Below are positions 44,016-55,248 of a stretch of DNA of 64,000 bases, piece after piece. The notes under the pieces were generated by a model, which had not been told where the DNA came from, did no database searches, and was given only the letters and a program-made list of their open reading frames with translations. The DNA lies in contig NXFV01001283.1 in assembly GCA_002803225.1 (NCBI GenBank), positions 1 through 64,000 on the forward strand. The letters are read 5' to 3'. The position numbers were made by a program, and so were the translations under genes. Origin of the DNA: Gamarada debralockiae. Lineage: Eukaryota; Ascomycota; Leotiomycetes; Helotiales; Hyphodiscaceae. Position 1 is the stretch's first letter. Each line of letters opens with the position of its first letter.

Positions 44016-45505
44016 GCCACGATATCTGGGGCGACCTCAGGCGACTAATATGTCTGGTAGCCGGGCAGGTTGCTCATGGAAGATATATTCGACTGTCAAG
44101 CAGAGCAAACCACCTTTGACTGGAGAAAGGACGTCCTTCAGGTAAGCATGGTAGAGGCCTGAAATCCAATCTGAGAAGGAGTCACTCCGTCTCCTTCGAT
44201 CATTTGTCGGCAGCGCATCGACAGCGCCACTTACGCCAATCAGGCCCTAAGCTTGATTGATGCTGCATGCCGCGATTGATGGAAAGGAAAGGATGCGATA
44301 GGGCAGCAGGACTCGCTTGAGCGGAGCGGAGCTGGCTCGTGCCTTACGAGCCCTGTTTCACTGCAATGGCTGAGAAGCATCACTTCCTCGTGAGAACGAA
44401 TTGGCAGTCTTTAGGCTGGCTCTGAGTAGATGCACATGGGTAGGGTCGGAGCTGCCACGTAGATTAATGAAGATGGTTATTAGAAGCTCTTAGTTAAATC
44501 CATTACCAAGTAATTAGAATTGCATCACGTGAATACGGTACATTACTGCGGAACATGCAGCTAAGGTCTTGTTGACGACGATCTATACTCACCAGCACGT
44601 GTTTCAGGAACAAGCGCGCGTATATCGTTAGTAACATCGGCTGAGGAAGCTATAACTTATCAAGTAGCTCAAATACTTCGATACAGACGCTTTACGTCAG
44701 CATGGCTAGACTTTCGGCGATCTTGTTTCCAACTTTTTACGTACAGTCAGGAAGTGGGGCTCTCATCTGTCCATCTTGACTAATGAAGCATTAGGTCACC
44801 ACCGAAGTGCAAAGCGCTCAAATATACGAGTGCTTTGCTCGGTATATATTCTTCTAACATCCATCAGCTACCCGACGAATTTTTGGAAGGAGTGGTTCGT
44901 CTTTAGTGGATCCGAGGCTGTCCGGAGCGACGTTGTTGAGGCTTGCCTGTGGCGAATCGTTGTATTATAGGCCGACCAGAAGTGCGTTATGAACGATATG
45001 AAATGGGTATTGAGCTCAACACTCGAGGCCTTTAATCCGAGAGTATCTGCGCCCATAAGTCATTGTTGGCTTTATTGTCGTGAAAACTAGTGATAGCTTC
45101 TCGCCACCCAGGGGGGACGTTATGGCTGTATCCTACCGGCTGGGAAAAGGCTGATTGATGAGAGGAGAACAGTTGATTTGGGACAAAAACGAAGTTTCTT
45201 CTACTATTCAATTCTGAAGCCATGGTAACGACTGACCAAGGGAATACATCGTGTCTTTCAAGACTCCCGCTTTGGAGATCATGACTAACTGGGATTGTAG
45301 CTGTTTTCAAAAGTGGACCCATGGCCTATATTAGATCCATGCCTGCCACATGAAGTCCCGCGCTCACATTTGGGAGATGGTAGACCTGAACCTTCCTCGA
45401 CGGACGCAGAGCCACCTAACAGGCTCCTTGGGTTCACACTGAAGGGATTGACTAGCGCTGTTTCTGCAAGATCTCTTGTTGAGAAAGAGTTGATTTAAGG
45501 AGATT
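44016..45505. other. Intergenic region without a supported gene
   Basis: A few frames near 60-96 codons occur; the best (minus, 45032-45322, ending NVPPGWREAITSFHDNKAND-like sequence) has no recognised motif. The DNA is mixed in composition and shows no clear repeats. Confidence 0.35.
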
Positions 45506-45922
45506 CTAGTCGATGCGATCCATGTGATCCACAATTTGCTCCCCGCTGACAAGGCGACATAAGTCGACGACAGGTTTGGCGATGCGTGCCTCAAATTCTG
45601 TGTAACTAGACCACCAGGTATAGAGGTTTCCACAGCGAGTACCGCGTTGACACGTAGGCGGAGTTGGGTTCATCTTGGCTCCTGTGGAAGTCAAGGTTCT
45701 CGTAATTGCAATTGTAGACATAGGTGTGTTTTGAGGATTGATATTCCCAACACCTGAAGCGCAAGCGCCGAAGTTCGGGTGGTGGCAAGACAGAAGCTTC
45801 ACTTCAGACACTAAGGGAACTGCCGACACTCTGCTAATGCTAAGCACGGAAAGGAAAACTGAATGAAAGAACATACGATCAAAACCGTACATGTTGCCGT
45901 AGGATAATGATGGTTTCTTCAA
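45506..45922 (-). CDS. Possible small secreted cysteine-containing protein
   Basis: An open frame of 138 codons. A hydrophobic segment, MFFHSVFLSVLSISRVSAVPLV, begins at residue 18 and would serve as a signal peptide if that Met is the start, leaving about 100 residues with several Cys (LLSCHHPNFGACASG, PPTCQRGTRCGN). Small, secreted, Cys-containing proteins are common effector candidates in fungi. There is no family match, and a GTATGT donor at residues 15-16 suggests the true gene structure may differ. Could be a chance frame. Confidence 0.3.
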   Translation of the reverse strand: MKKPSLSYGNMYGFDRMFFHSVFLSVLSISRVSAVPLVSEVKLLSCHHPNFGACASGVGNINPQNTPMSTIAITRTLTSTGAKMNPTPPTCQRGTRCGNLYTWWSSYTEFEARIAKPVVDLCRLVSGEQIVDHMDRID

Positions 45923-46272
45923 GAATGTGATGGCTTAAGTGTAATATTCTGGAGATATCCGTCTCACAGCTAAGAGGAAGAACTGAAGTCTGTTGAATAT
46001 CCTGAAGCATAGTACAGAACTAAATTTATATCATCCTGGTCAGCTGAAGTCGGAAAGCTGACATTCCGACAGCTTGGAGCCCATTTGAGCTCCATGATTG
46101 AAGTTGGACGGATCTTTTGATATGCTGAGTAGAGCCAGGTCTAACAGGGGTAGCCTCAGAGCCCGTTCGGGCTTCCTACCATTACAATGCTCTATATTCA
46201 GAATTTCTTTTGTCCACCAAGGGCGCGAAAACAGAATGTTGGACAGTCAAGTTTCTCACAATAAGTCAGTGA

Positions 46273-46992
46273 ATGGCCTGCTCGCGAAAAGCAAACGAAG
46301 AGCGTGCCAAATGGAGAGCACGATGTCGTGACGAGCTCTCAAAGCACATCAGTAAGAGATAACTCAACTTATCGAAGCGCCCACTGACAAGATTCAAAAG
46401 AGGAAAAACTAGGAATTTCAATCGATCCATCACAAGTTCGCCTCATCACAGGTCCCGATGATCCCTATGAGTGGAGCTATTTACATGAAAAAAGACACTT
46501 TTTGAAAAGCATCTGAGCAAGCATACGCTTAGCGCCTATTTGGAACTCTTCCATGGCATCGGGGTATCATTTGAGGCAGTATCTGCAAACGCATCTAGCG
46601 GCATCCCAGGGAATAATGGTTTCTCGGAAGCCAGTGCCAGTTTTGCGACAAAGATTGAGCAACTCGAACAAAGCTACAAGGAACTGGAGCAAAAATATGC
46701 CAGGGCAGCTGAGGAAAGTGAATGTTGGCGAAACCAAACCATCGATGAGTCCCAACTCAGAGTAAAAGCTGAAGAGGAAGTCGCCCATTTGAGGGCGGAA
46801 TTGGAGTCAGCTAATGCGGTCATTCAAGACTTGGAGCACGCGTTGGAAAATTCGGCTGGCAAAGCGGAAAAATTTAGGAAACTAAACGCGAGCTCCGTTC
46901 GCGGAGTAGATGAGATCTTTAAGTCATTAGAGAAGCTTAAATCTGGACTGTCTCTAACGGAGAAGGACTCGGATTTCGCGACCTTAGTATAG
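46273..46992 (+). pseudogene. Coiled-coil protein gene disrupted by a frameshift
   Basis: Exon 1 (46273-46351, MACSRKANEERAKWRARCRDE) splices across a 49-base intron to 46401, continuing LGISIDPSQVRLITGPDDPY and EWSYLHEKRHFLKSI, then a stop. In another frame the same DNA reads LFEKHLSKHTLSAYLELF and runs to 46992 through a long coiled coil (TKIEQLEQSYKELEQKYARA, EEEVAHLRAELESANAVIQD). The two parts read as one protein interrupted by a one- or two-base change in the A/T runs near 46487-46505. Without it the product would be about 230 residues, a fungal hypothetical protein with no known role. A sequencing error in the homopolymers is possible. Confidence 0.5.
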
Positions 46993-48214
46993 AATCACGT
47001 AGATGACGCTACTCACGATTATTAAACAGTCTTTTACCAATGTAAAGACTCCTACACTCACTGATTAGATCAGTTGGATCGCGCAGCTTTTTTGGAGAGG
47101 AGCTGACCATGAACAAGCTCGAGATCTAGGAAACCAGATCAGACGCACTCGAGCGGGAGGCGTGATGGGCAGATCAATGCAATGACCAGTCCTGAGGTCT
47201 GAACACGTCAAGTCATAAGTACACTGGTACACAGATATACCATGCCGCAATAGATGGTCCTGGTTGCCTCAGCGCCCCAGGCCCCAGCCACCCGCGCAAC
47301 AGTCCCGCGAGCCGCAAAGTGCCCCATCCCAGCGGACTCGGACATGGTTGTCAAAATCCCAGGATATTCAAAAGCTCTAACGTCAGTCCCTGGGTCAAGA
47401 GACGCATGCCGTCGCGAGACAAATCATAGGTACCTTGAATTCAAGCGACTCTGACTTTGTGAGCACATCGAATTTCCCTGTAGTTTTATATCAGTCATGT
47501 TGCGTGCCCAATCCCGAACACTCCTTCCCCAGCTACTTCGAAAATTACGATCGCGTCATCGCCTTCGCGCTTAATTGCGGAGCGCCTCCTTTCATGTTAT
47601 AACAAGACCCCTCGACACACAGCACCACCATCGAGCTCTTTTCGCCTTTCAAACTCATAAAACAGTTTAACCTGGGTTTCCGAGTCATTCCACCATGCTA
47701 AGCATTTATTGTCAGCCCTGTGGCGGCCGTGGCGCGCTGTGTCATGCGACATTGCCACGTCGATTGGTACCTCTGAACAAAGCGATCAAGGATTCCTGGT
47801 CAGGGTGAGATCTCTAGGCACATCTATTTTTCACCTTTCGTGATTAAGGCAGTGAGGCACAGCGAACTGTCGTTATTACAGATCTCAGTCACCGCTTTCT
47901 CATTCATCAAGCATATTATTCACTTTCCGGCCAGGCTGTTGGTAACCCCCCAGCGTTCCGGTTCGTTAAAATAACAACTCACTCCCCCTATCTTAGCTGA
48001 ACGACGACTCTCATTCTCAGAAAACGGTTCACCGCCCTCCAGCGCAGATTCTCGACCACTCACATCTCCCGTGTCCTTCGGTTGCCAACCGTCGCACCTC
48101 CTTCCACCTCACCTATTCCTAACCTTCAAAACAGCCCCGAAGCTGTGCAGATGCAGCCCACTTCCTCCGCCTCTTTAGAAGTTTCTTGAGAGCATGCGGC
48201 ACCACCCACGCTGT
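46993..48214. other. Intergenic region with a possible gene relic
   Basis: On the minus strand near 47380-47250, FEYPGILTTMSESAGMGHFA followed by ARVAGAWGAEATRT is open and reads like protein, but it lacks a defined start and neighbours, so it stays a suspicion. The DNA from 47.5 to 48.2 kb is C-rich on the plus strand and probably includes the 3' flank of the small gene at 48215. Confidence 0.3.
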
Positions 48215-48522
48215 TCATGAGCCCATCGAGCTGGCTGAGCTCATGCTTGAGCTGCCGCTGGCAAGTCTAGGCGTCAAGCCGCCTTGCGACCGCCGCGGCG
48301 CAGAGATGGTGGCCATGTCGAACTGCTGTTTTGTGTGAGCGTGCATGGCGCTGGTGCCTTGTTAGCAATGATTTGTCGTCGTGAACTGGTGATGAGTGGT
48401 GCTCACCGAGCGTAGGCGGACATTGCTTGCGTTGGATTCTCAAGGTCGTATTGAGAAGCGAAGCTGTGCTGAGCGTCGCCCGCCTCTGCGAAAGATGTGG
48501 CCGAGGGAGACATAGAGCCCAT
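48215..48522 (-). CDS. Small conserved fungal protein of 83 residues (two exons)
   Basis: Exon 1 (48522-48407) starts MGSMSPSATSFAEAGDAQHS and ends QAMSAYA; a 56-base intron with a GCTAAC branch site leads to exon 2 (48350-48215), RAMHAHTKQQFDMATISAPR and a Ser-rich tail ending SSASSMGS. The phases fit exactly and the total length is 84 codons with stop. The block (Y/M)AR.MH.HT(K/R).Q...A....RR(S/R) followed by Ser repeats matches my memory of a short, widespread, uncharacterised fungal protein. A run of 12 A residues lies in the presumed 5' UTR, about 20 bases before the ATG. Confidence 0.65.
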
Positions 48523-49231
48523 TGTGATAGCCGTGGAGGTGTTTTTTTTTTTTGAAGAAAGTCGTTCGGGCGTTCCCACAGCGTGTATTTCTCTTTGCTG
48601 GGCCTTCTTCGTTAAGGGATCGGCACAGGTGACATCGGTTGGCGCCGCAGGCGAGCATCTACTGTATCATATCCACAGCTAAATGCTCGTCATGCCCAGC
48701 ACACTTAGCGGGAGAACATCGTCCTCTCTATCGGAGCACTCTCAATGGGCAGAATGCTCTTCTACCGGCGGGCTTTCGGGCGGGGGCTGCTGGCGATCTC
48801 TTAGGACCTGTGTCAGAGGTGACGTCGAAGGTTGTTGTTGATAATCCCCGAAAACTAGGAACCTGACCTGGGTCAAATTCTCTCAAGCCATGACGTCGCT
48901 CCTTTCCGTAACCTCTCCGACTCGAACCCTCCGCGATCCCCATATCGCTACTGATTGGCCTCTTGGGCTAATCCTTCGATCACTTACCGGCTCGGCAACG
49001 TGCACTCACGATCGTCGGGTGGCATTTCATAGAAATTCCCAACCATCCTACTTTTTTATCTCAGCCGATTGCTGTGAACGTGCAAGTGGCGCGACAGCAC
49101 GGCTCTTGCGCGTCCCTTCTATGAGCTCAATCGAACATCATCTATGTCTCTCGGATAATTCTTGGGAGACCCTTCCGATAATTTTTCCGAGAACAACAGC
49201 AAACAGAGATAAAGGTATGGCGTCAAGCTCT
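48523..49231. other. Upstream region of the small gene
   Basis: No supported coding. The segment next to 48522 is the likely promoter; the rest has short frames without motifs. Confidence 0.35.
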
Positions 49232-49756
49232 CTAATAGAAGCACCAGAAATTGAGATTAAATGTCTTCCAACACGCATTCACGTCCATACTTAAAAGCAC
49301 GCCTCTGATCCCATTCCAAACTAATATCAACGTGTCTCCTAACGACGCGCGATTCTTCACATCCTGTTTCACCCTTGTTCTTTGACGGTCTCGCTCCCTC
49401 TCCTCCTCACTCCCGTGACTTCGATGACTCGACCTCGATGAATGGGAATGGTGTGAACTCTTTGAACCCTTTGAGCCTCGAGAGCCTCCAGACCCAAAGC
49501 CTCCTCTGCGAACGTGGTGCGCAGATGTCATGTAGCCATCTGCCGGATCATATGGTGCAAGACTGTGGTGTTATGGAGCTCGAGGCGGGCCTTCGTACGG
49601 AGCGAGAGAGGCAGGAGCTCCGCGTGGTAGATGCGCTCTTGGAGCTGGATCATATCGGCCTGATGGCGTGGTGTACGATGTGTTCGGTGGTGGCAAGGCG
49701 GAATGACGAGCTCGGTGCGGTTGTGCGGAAGGCGGACTTGCGGGATTGTACGACAT
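49232..49756 (-). pseudogene. Low-complexity Pro/Ser/His-rich protein gene with an in-frame stop
   Basis: From an ATG in good context (49756) the frame reads MSYNPASPPSAQPHRARHSA to PYEGPPRAP, meets TAA at 49571-49573, and continues in the same frame HHSLAPYDPADGYMTSAHHV, GSGGSRGSKGSKSSHHSHS, RERDRQRTRVKQDVKNRASL and on to 49232. TAA in place of CAA would be one C-to-T change. Alternatively a 36-base GT-AG intron (GTACGA...CCACAG) could remove the stop in frame, though that is very short. The protein is probably disordered; family unknown. Confidence 0.45.
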
Positions 49757-49929
49757 TTTGGTTACGATTGGGGAGAACCTGAGATATGATGCCGGTGGGT
49801 AGGAGATGAGTGATGCTCATCGGTCGGACATGTTAGATTACTGTGGTGATGGGCGATGGGCGATGAGGATGGGAACGGAACGAGTGAGAGGCGGCGGGTG
49901 GTACTGTACAATGAAAGATGTGCTTCGAC

Positions 49930-50238
49930 AAAAACGACAATGCCGCATTAAGACATCAGAAATCACAAAGAATTATATATATATATAAAGGGGAGAGGGG
50001 ACAGAAGGAAGGAAAAACTTGTTCGGGTAACTTATTTGGGCGTTCTAGCTTCAGAAGAGAACAAGCTTGAAGTAGTTGAGCGATAACAATTGCCACTCTG
50101 CATTTCAATTCCTTGGTTTCACTTGCCGGCTCAGTCAGTAGCTACCAGGCAAGCTTAATATAATTAATTCAGTCTGCTACAGGTCATCAACCTCCCGAAT
50201 AGCAAACTTGAACATCCCATTACTCTCAACGCTACTTT
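49930..50238. repeat. 300-base segmental duplication, copy 2 (source copy)
   Basis: Matches 36972-37272 with few differences. Here it overlaps the true last codons of the hydrolase gene (stop at 50177-50179), so this is the original location and the 37 kb copy is derived. The copies differ in the length of the (TA)n run and in a short insertion (GTTCTA) near 50043. Confidence 0.85.
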
Positions 50239-51727
50239 CGTCAACTAACTTCGTCGCCGTCTCAACTCCAGCAGTGGGGACGCGATATTCAAATCTCTTC
50301 CCTTTGGCAGGGGTTCTTCCATCAGGAAGAGGATATGAAAAGGGGAGATATTCCGGCAGAAGCCCAAGTTGACGAAGAACTGTCGCTTGGTCCCATGCAA
50401 TATGTTCGTGATAAAGTCGGTCACCGCGGATATTGACCACGGAAGTGAAAGGTATGCGGCAGTGTTTGCCGGTGGGTGGAATGCCAGGAACCCTGTGTAG
50501 AGTCAGCTCATCAATAAATTTGGATAGAGAAGGCTGCAACAGAGACTAACAGCCAATCAATGACCTTGTCGTGGGTGAAGCTGAAAATGAATTCATCAAT
50601 AACACGGTCGACACCTACTGTCCGGCTGACAAGTTCCATGGCGGTATCTTCAGGGTTGTTAAATATGAAATGGTTTCGGTAAAAAGATGTGAGAGCTGTC
50701 CGTCCAACACCCCCTGTCATCTAGAGCCGTAAGTCATAGGGTAATTAAAGCATTCCATCATCGACAGTGAAGATGGTCGAAAGATTAAGCATGAGGAACC
50801 CACAGTTGGCACGTGATTAACGTATGGTTCGGTGACCATGGTTCCCATCGTCTTTTCCACATTACGTTCCCCAAACTCAAACAAAGTATGCTCATCCCAA
50901 ATGGCTTCAAGGTCGAAGATTGGACCACCAAGATGCTTCCTCAAGAACCCCAGACTCCTCGTATGGGCAACGCCTGCGGCTGCTACTTGAAAATGCTCGT
51001 GGTCAGGAAGAACAAAGTTGCCAGACTTGGAAGTGTCGTAAACATGAACCACATCTGTCATTCGGCATAAATCGCTGATGACATTTCCCGCACGATGTAG
51101 CATCAAAGGTGCTTCGTTTTTGAGTTGGCCGGAATGGGATTTGCCCATGACTTGGCTAGAAAAGGTGACGGCAGCAACTAGTTCGGGTATTTGCCAGACT
51201 GATCGCCAGAGCATTCTCATTTGTTGAGCATGGAGATTCATATCGAGTTCATAGACTACGAGATCGTCAGTCGAAAGCCAATTTACTTCCATATGGCGGG
51301 CTAGAAGCGACCCGTCATCAACTCTCTATAAACTTTGAAATTTCTCGATTTGGAGTCAATGACGATTGTTGGAGCAAAGCCGCATACCTACGACTGCCAA
51401 TTTTCCATCAAAAGTACACTCTGGCAAAGACTTCAAAGCTTCAATTCCCTTCTCACAACCATCTAGGAAAGTTTGGAAATCCGATCCCACCTTCACCTCG
51501 GCCACAGCAAATCCTTCCTCAGCCCATTTCTGCAGCGGTTCTGGATCCAAACTCTTCTTCAAATCATTTGCATCGCGTCCAGTATACTCACTAGGTGTGA
51601 TAATCAGCAATGCAGGACCCTTTCCACGTCGGGAGAGTGGGGGCTGGAGGACGACATTTGGACCGAGTTGAACTGGTTCTGCAGATGGTAATGGGACCGG
51701 TTTGGTTTCACTTGAGTCGATGTCCAT
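50177..51727 (-). CDS. Dienelactone-hydrolase-like protein with a SnoaL/NTF2-like C-terminal domain
   Basis: Exons 51727-51388, 51300-50804, 50720-50551 and 50492-50177 join in phase to 440 residues. The N-terminal half (GPALLIITPSEYTGRDANDL, WAEEGFAVAEVKV, TFDGKLAVV) has the start of an alpha/beta-hydrolase fold as in carboxymethylenebutenolidase-like proteins. The middle (NFVLPDHEHFQVAAAGVAHT) is less clear. The C-terminal 160 residues (FIFNNPEDTAMELVSRTVGV, RVIDEFIFSFTHD, PPTGKHCRIPFTSVVNIRGD, YHEHIAWDQATVLRQLGL) match the SnoaL-like domain found fused to such hydrolases in fungi. A Ser-His-Asp triad could not be placed, so activity is uncertain. No signal peptide; probably cytosolic. The exon 1/exon 2 junction is the least certain. 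Confidence 0.78.
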
Positions 51728-52723
51728 TGTTCTTGAATTGGAGCCGAAAGAGTTCTTGGTGAGCGATAATCGCAGCCATTAAAGTCGCGGAGGAAGGAGA
51801 CGCGGTTTTGTCTGGCCCTTTGACCTGCACGTGACTTGGGCGGATCTGTTCCGGCGACAGTGACAGATAGAACTTTGAAGCGTTGGAGGTTCTCTGGATA
51901 TTGAAATTCCCTTTTTCTTGAAACTAAGGGCCTTTGGAAGTCGTACGCAGTTTCAAGTTGCAGTTGAAGTTTGCATGAGTTATCAATCCTTCTGGCAAGA
52001 ATGGTTTGGACATCTGGACCGCCTGCGACTCCGCCATGGCAATTTGAATTGTGGATTTCGACACGATCGAAATTTCGAATCCATTCATTCTTCGAACCCA
52101 TAGAGATCGCATCACCCACCAGCTCCAATTAACGCTTCAATCGGTAGGGTATTTCAATGTTGCCATCGCACAATCATTGCTAAGGCAGTTTGTTGGACAA
52201 AATTCCAGGCTTTTACATCCCCCGGGCCTAATGGTTCGTTGATGCCCAGAACCCCAGTCGCCTCAAAGGCCCCTCCCCCTCTTTTAACAGGCCCCTCCTG
52301 GCCTACTAGCACCACATGTTTATCGCTCTATCGTTTCACCCCATAGAGTATTTTCTAACCTCGTGGTTCCCTCTTTCCATGACAACTGCCTTTACCATTT
52401 TTCTTTCTTTCTTTCCTCATCATCTTCTCTCAGAGAAGCTGGACTTCTCAATACTCCCTCTGCAAGGTTCTGTTCTGGTGATCGGATCCACTGCGACTCA
52501 ACTCTCGTCGCACCAAGAACCCGAAAACTACGCCATATGTGTAGACTGAAGCTGCCAGAATCCAAAAACACAGCCCACGAACACCTTCGACAAAGAAATT
52601 TCTCATCGCGTCCTGAAGGCGCTCACATCAATCTTCGCTCATAAACCCTTCGGCGTATCAATCGATAAATCATGACCGTCTGCGAATCCATTCTGTGGAA
52701 GGACATAACCACTGTTACGTGCC
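51728..52723. other. Divergent intergenic region between hydrolase and regulator genes
   Basis: Shared upstream region of two divergent genes. It contains CT-rich tracts (52370-52440) close to the regulator start, typical of fungal promoters. No coding supported. Confidence 0.4.
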
Positions 52724-55248
52724 ATGGAAGATCCGAACCATTCGAAGAGGCGTCGAGGCCTCGGCGTGGTCACCCCAAATGCTTGCACCGAATGTCGCAA
52801 GAAAAGAGCCAAGGTATGACATATCAGCTGAAGATTAATGGAACACGGCTGATATTTTCCTGGTAGTGTGACGGTGGAAATCCTTGCGGGAGATGTAAGT
52901 CTCAAGGCGTCGAGTGCAAATACGAAATACCCGTCCGACAATCGAAAGAGAACATGCGAGCTGAGATCGACCAGCTACGAAAACAACAGCAGCAGAGCGA
53001 TCGTGTCCTCGCGGCATTGGTTTCGAACGATGGATCAGACAGCATCCTCCAGAGACTACGAAGTGGCGAGACTCTCGAAAATATATCATACGACCTGGAT
53101 ACAGGAAAGGGGAAGCCGTTGATGTTCAGTGAAGTTAACGTATCGGAGGACAACACAAATGTAACGACATACAAGCGACCAGGCGATCAGCAAGCTATTC
53201 GAAATACTCTTAATCAAGTTCAAAGTGTCACTAGTTCTCCTTTCTCAGCAGCAGCCTTCGGTGAAGTGTACGGAGGATCTAAGGAAGGGCAAAATTTACA
53301 AGGCGATGTAACATGGCCTACATGGGGAGCGGGACCGGGCTCGTCGCGTCATCTTTCGAATGCAACACATTCCGATGACATGAGATGGAGTCCCGATAAC
53401 CATGGTCTACAGCAGCCTGATTCTGGATATCCGTTGATTGGGACCTGGCACGATGAAACTAGTGGTAGTGAAGGCCCAGACAGCGCAACTATTCAATGGG
53501 CTAGGGATCAAGGCAAAGGGCACATTCTGGGACAAGATTTTGGTGTGGAACAAGCTCAAAGCTCGCCAAATGTGAATGAAGCCTGGACGCAAGTGACTAC
53601 TGATGGTGAATTGGTAGAGCATTTGATGGCTTTGTATTTCTGTTGGGAGTATCCAACTTTTGCTTCTCTAAGTAAGGAGCATTTCCTGGAGGACTTCCGA
53701 GCAGGGCGACGGCGACACTGCTCCTCATTACTGGTCAATGCGATGCTCGCTGTCGGCTGCAGGTTCTCAACTCAGGCGACTGCTCGGGTGGATCCAAATG
53801 ATAGCGACACTGCCGGCGATCACTTTTTTGCTGAAGCTTTGAGGCTTTTGGACCAGGAGAGGAACCGGCATACTCTGACGACCATTCAAGCTCTGGGCTT
53901 GATGTCGATCCGAGAAGCCAGTTGTGGCCGTTCCAGCGAAAGCATATACTATGCGGGTCAATCAGTAATGATTACGATAGAGATGGGGCTGCATCTTGAG
54001 AGTGAAAGTGGAGAAGGCGATCATGCAAGTTTGGATCAGGCCGTCAAATCTGCGACATTCTGGGGTGCATTCTCTTTGGATCAGTAGGTGACCTCAATTA
54101 ATATCTGCGGTACGCTGCCCACGCGCCTCTTCACTAACGGCGTTCAGAGCTTGGTCCATCTGCATAGGACGATTGCCACACTTTTCAAAAGCAACCAAAC
54201 TCATGGCAAAGCCAGCAATCGTCGACCATGTCGAAAGGTCCTCCTGGGTCCCATACACAGACGATGGTGACATTACCAAACAACTTCCCGTATACGGATC
54301 ACTGACAGCGGACCCAGGAGCGCCACTCGAGCGCAATTGCATCCAACCCTCCAACGTCCGAAGTGTCTACAAAACCTTCTGCGAACTCTCCGAAATTGTC
54401 CACAGAGCCTTGTATGTATTTTATACCCCCGGCGCCCAATTGACCAGCAAATCTCTTCTCGATATTTATACCCAGTATTTGAACTGGTACGATGTCATAC
54501 CTGAAGCACTCCGACTTGGTCACAACTTCACGCCGGCAGTTCTCTTCGTTCAGTAAGGCCCCTTTCTTCAGCCATGCCAAAAGCTAACGGATGTAGCATG
54601 TATTACCACTTCTCTATCCTCCTCCTCTTCCAGCCCTTCATCAAACTCGACATAATTGGCTCCAGCGTGTCTCCGCGCGACGTCTGCAATCAAGCCGCAG
54701 ACGCCATCGCCGCTCTCGTCAACTCCTACTCTCGGCTCTATACCCTCCGACGAACACCTTCTTTCGTCCCATATTTCGTCCTCACCGCAAGCATCATGCA
54801 CCTCGTAACGCTGGGTACGGCAGGTGGGGGTCTCGAACATGTGCGCCAAGGGATATCAGACCTCAAAGTCATGGCGGGCTGCCACGGCTTCGCTCGGCGG
54901 GCGCGAGACATTCTTACTTTCCTTGCTCATCATTGGGAAATTGAGGTAGTACTCGCTCAGGACGACGACGACGAATCCGCTGTCAAAACAGAGCCCGGTG
55001 CCAAGATTGATCCGAAAACTCTAGGAAGACCGAGAAGCACGAGCACGAATCTCTTTGCGCCGAATGTCCAGACTGAAGATATTGCGAATGGAATCAAGCC
55101 TGCAGATGTCAATCACAGTCTGCTGTTTTGGCCGTTCCCATTGCAAGGAAGGCCTCTATTGGGTAGTAGTGAGGCTCTGGAAAAGGCCGGGTTCAGGATT
55201 TTGAGGGAAGGGGGTGGGGATTACAAGAATGCGGAGATGGATAGATGA
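52724..55248 (+). CDS. Zn2Cys6 transcription factor with fungal-specific middle domain
   Basis: Exons 52724-52813, 52867-54083, 54148-54552 and 54597-55248 join in phase to 787 residues. The Zn2Cys6 cluster spans the first intron: CTECRKKRAK then CDGGNPCGRCKSQGVEC, all six cysteines present, at residues 21-47. A Gln-rich coiled coil follows (MRAEIDQLRKQQQQSDRVLA). The fungal transcription factor domain is clear from about residue 290: LVEHLMALYFCWEYPTFASL, FLEDFRAGRRRHCSSLLVNA, ALRLLDQERN, TIQALGLMSIREAS, GMALHL-like IEMGLHLESE and FWGAFSLDQAWSICIGR. The overall layout resembles NirA-like regulators, but no specific target can be assigned. Nuclear. Confidence 0.88.

Noticed and set aside
49375..49782. 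135-codon plus-strand frame
   Set aside because: It is antisense to the Pro/Ser-rich minus-strand frame, which has protein-like low-complexity repeats and a good start.
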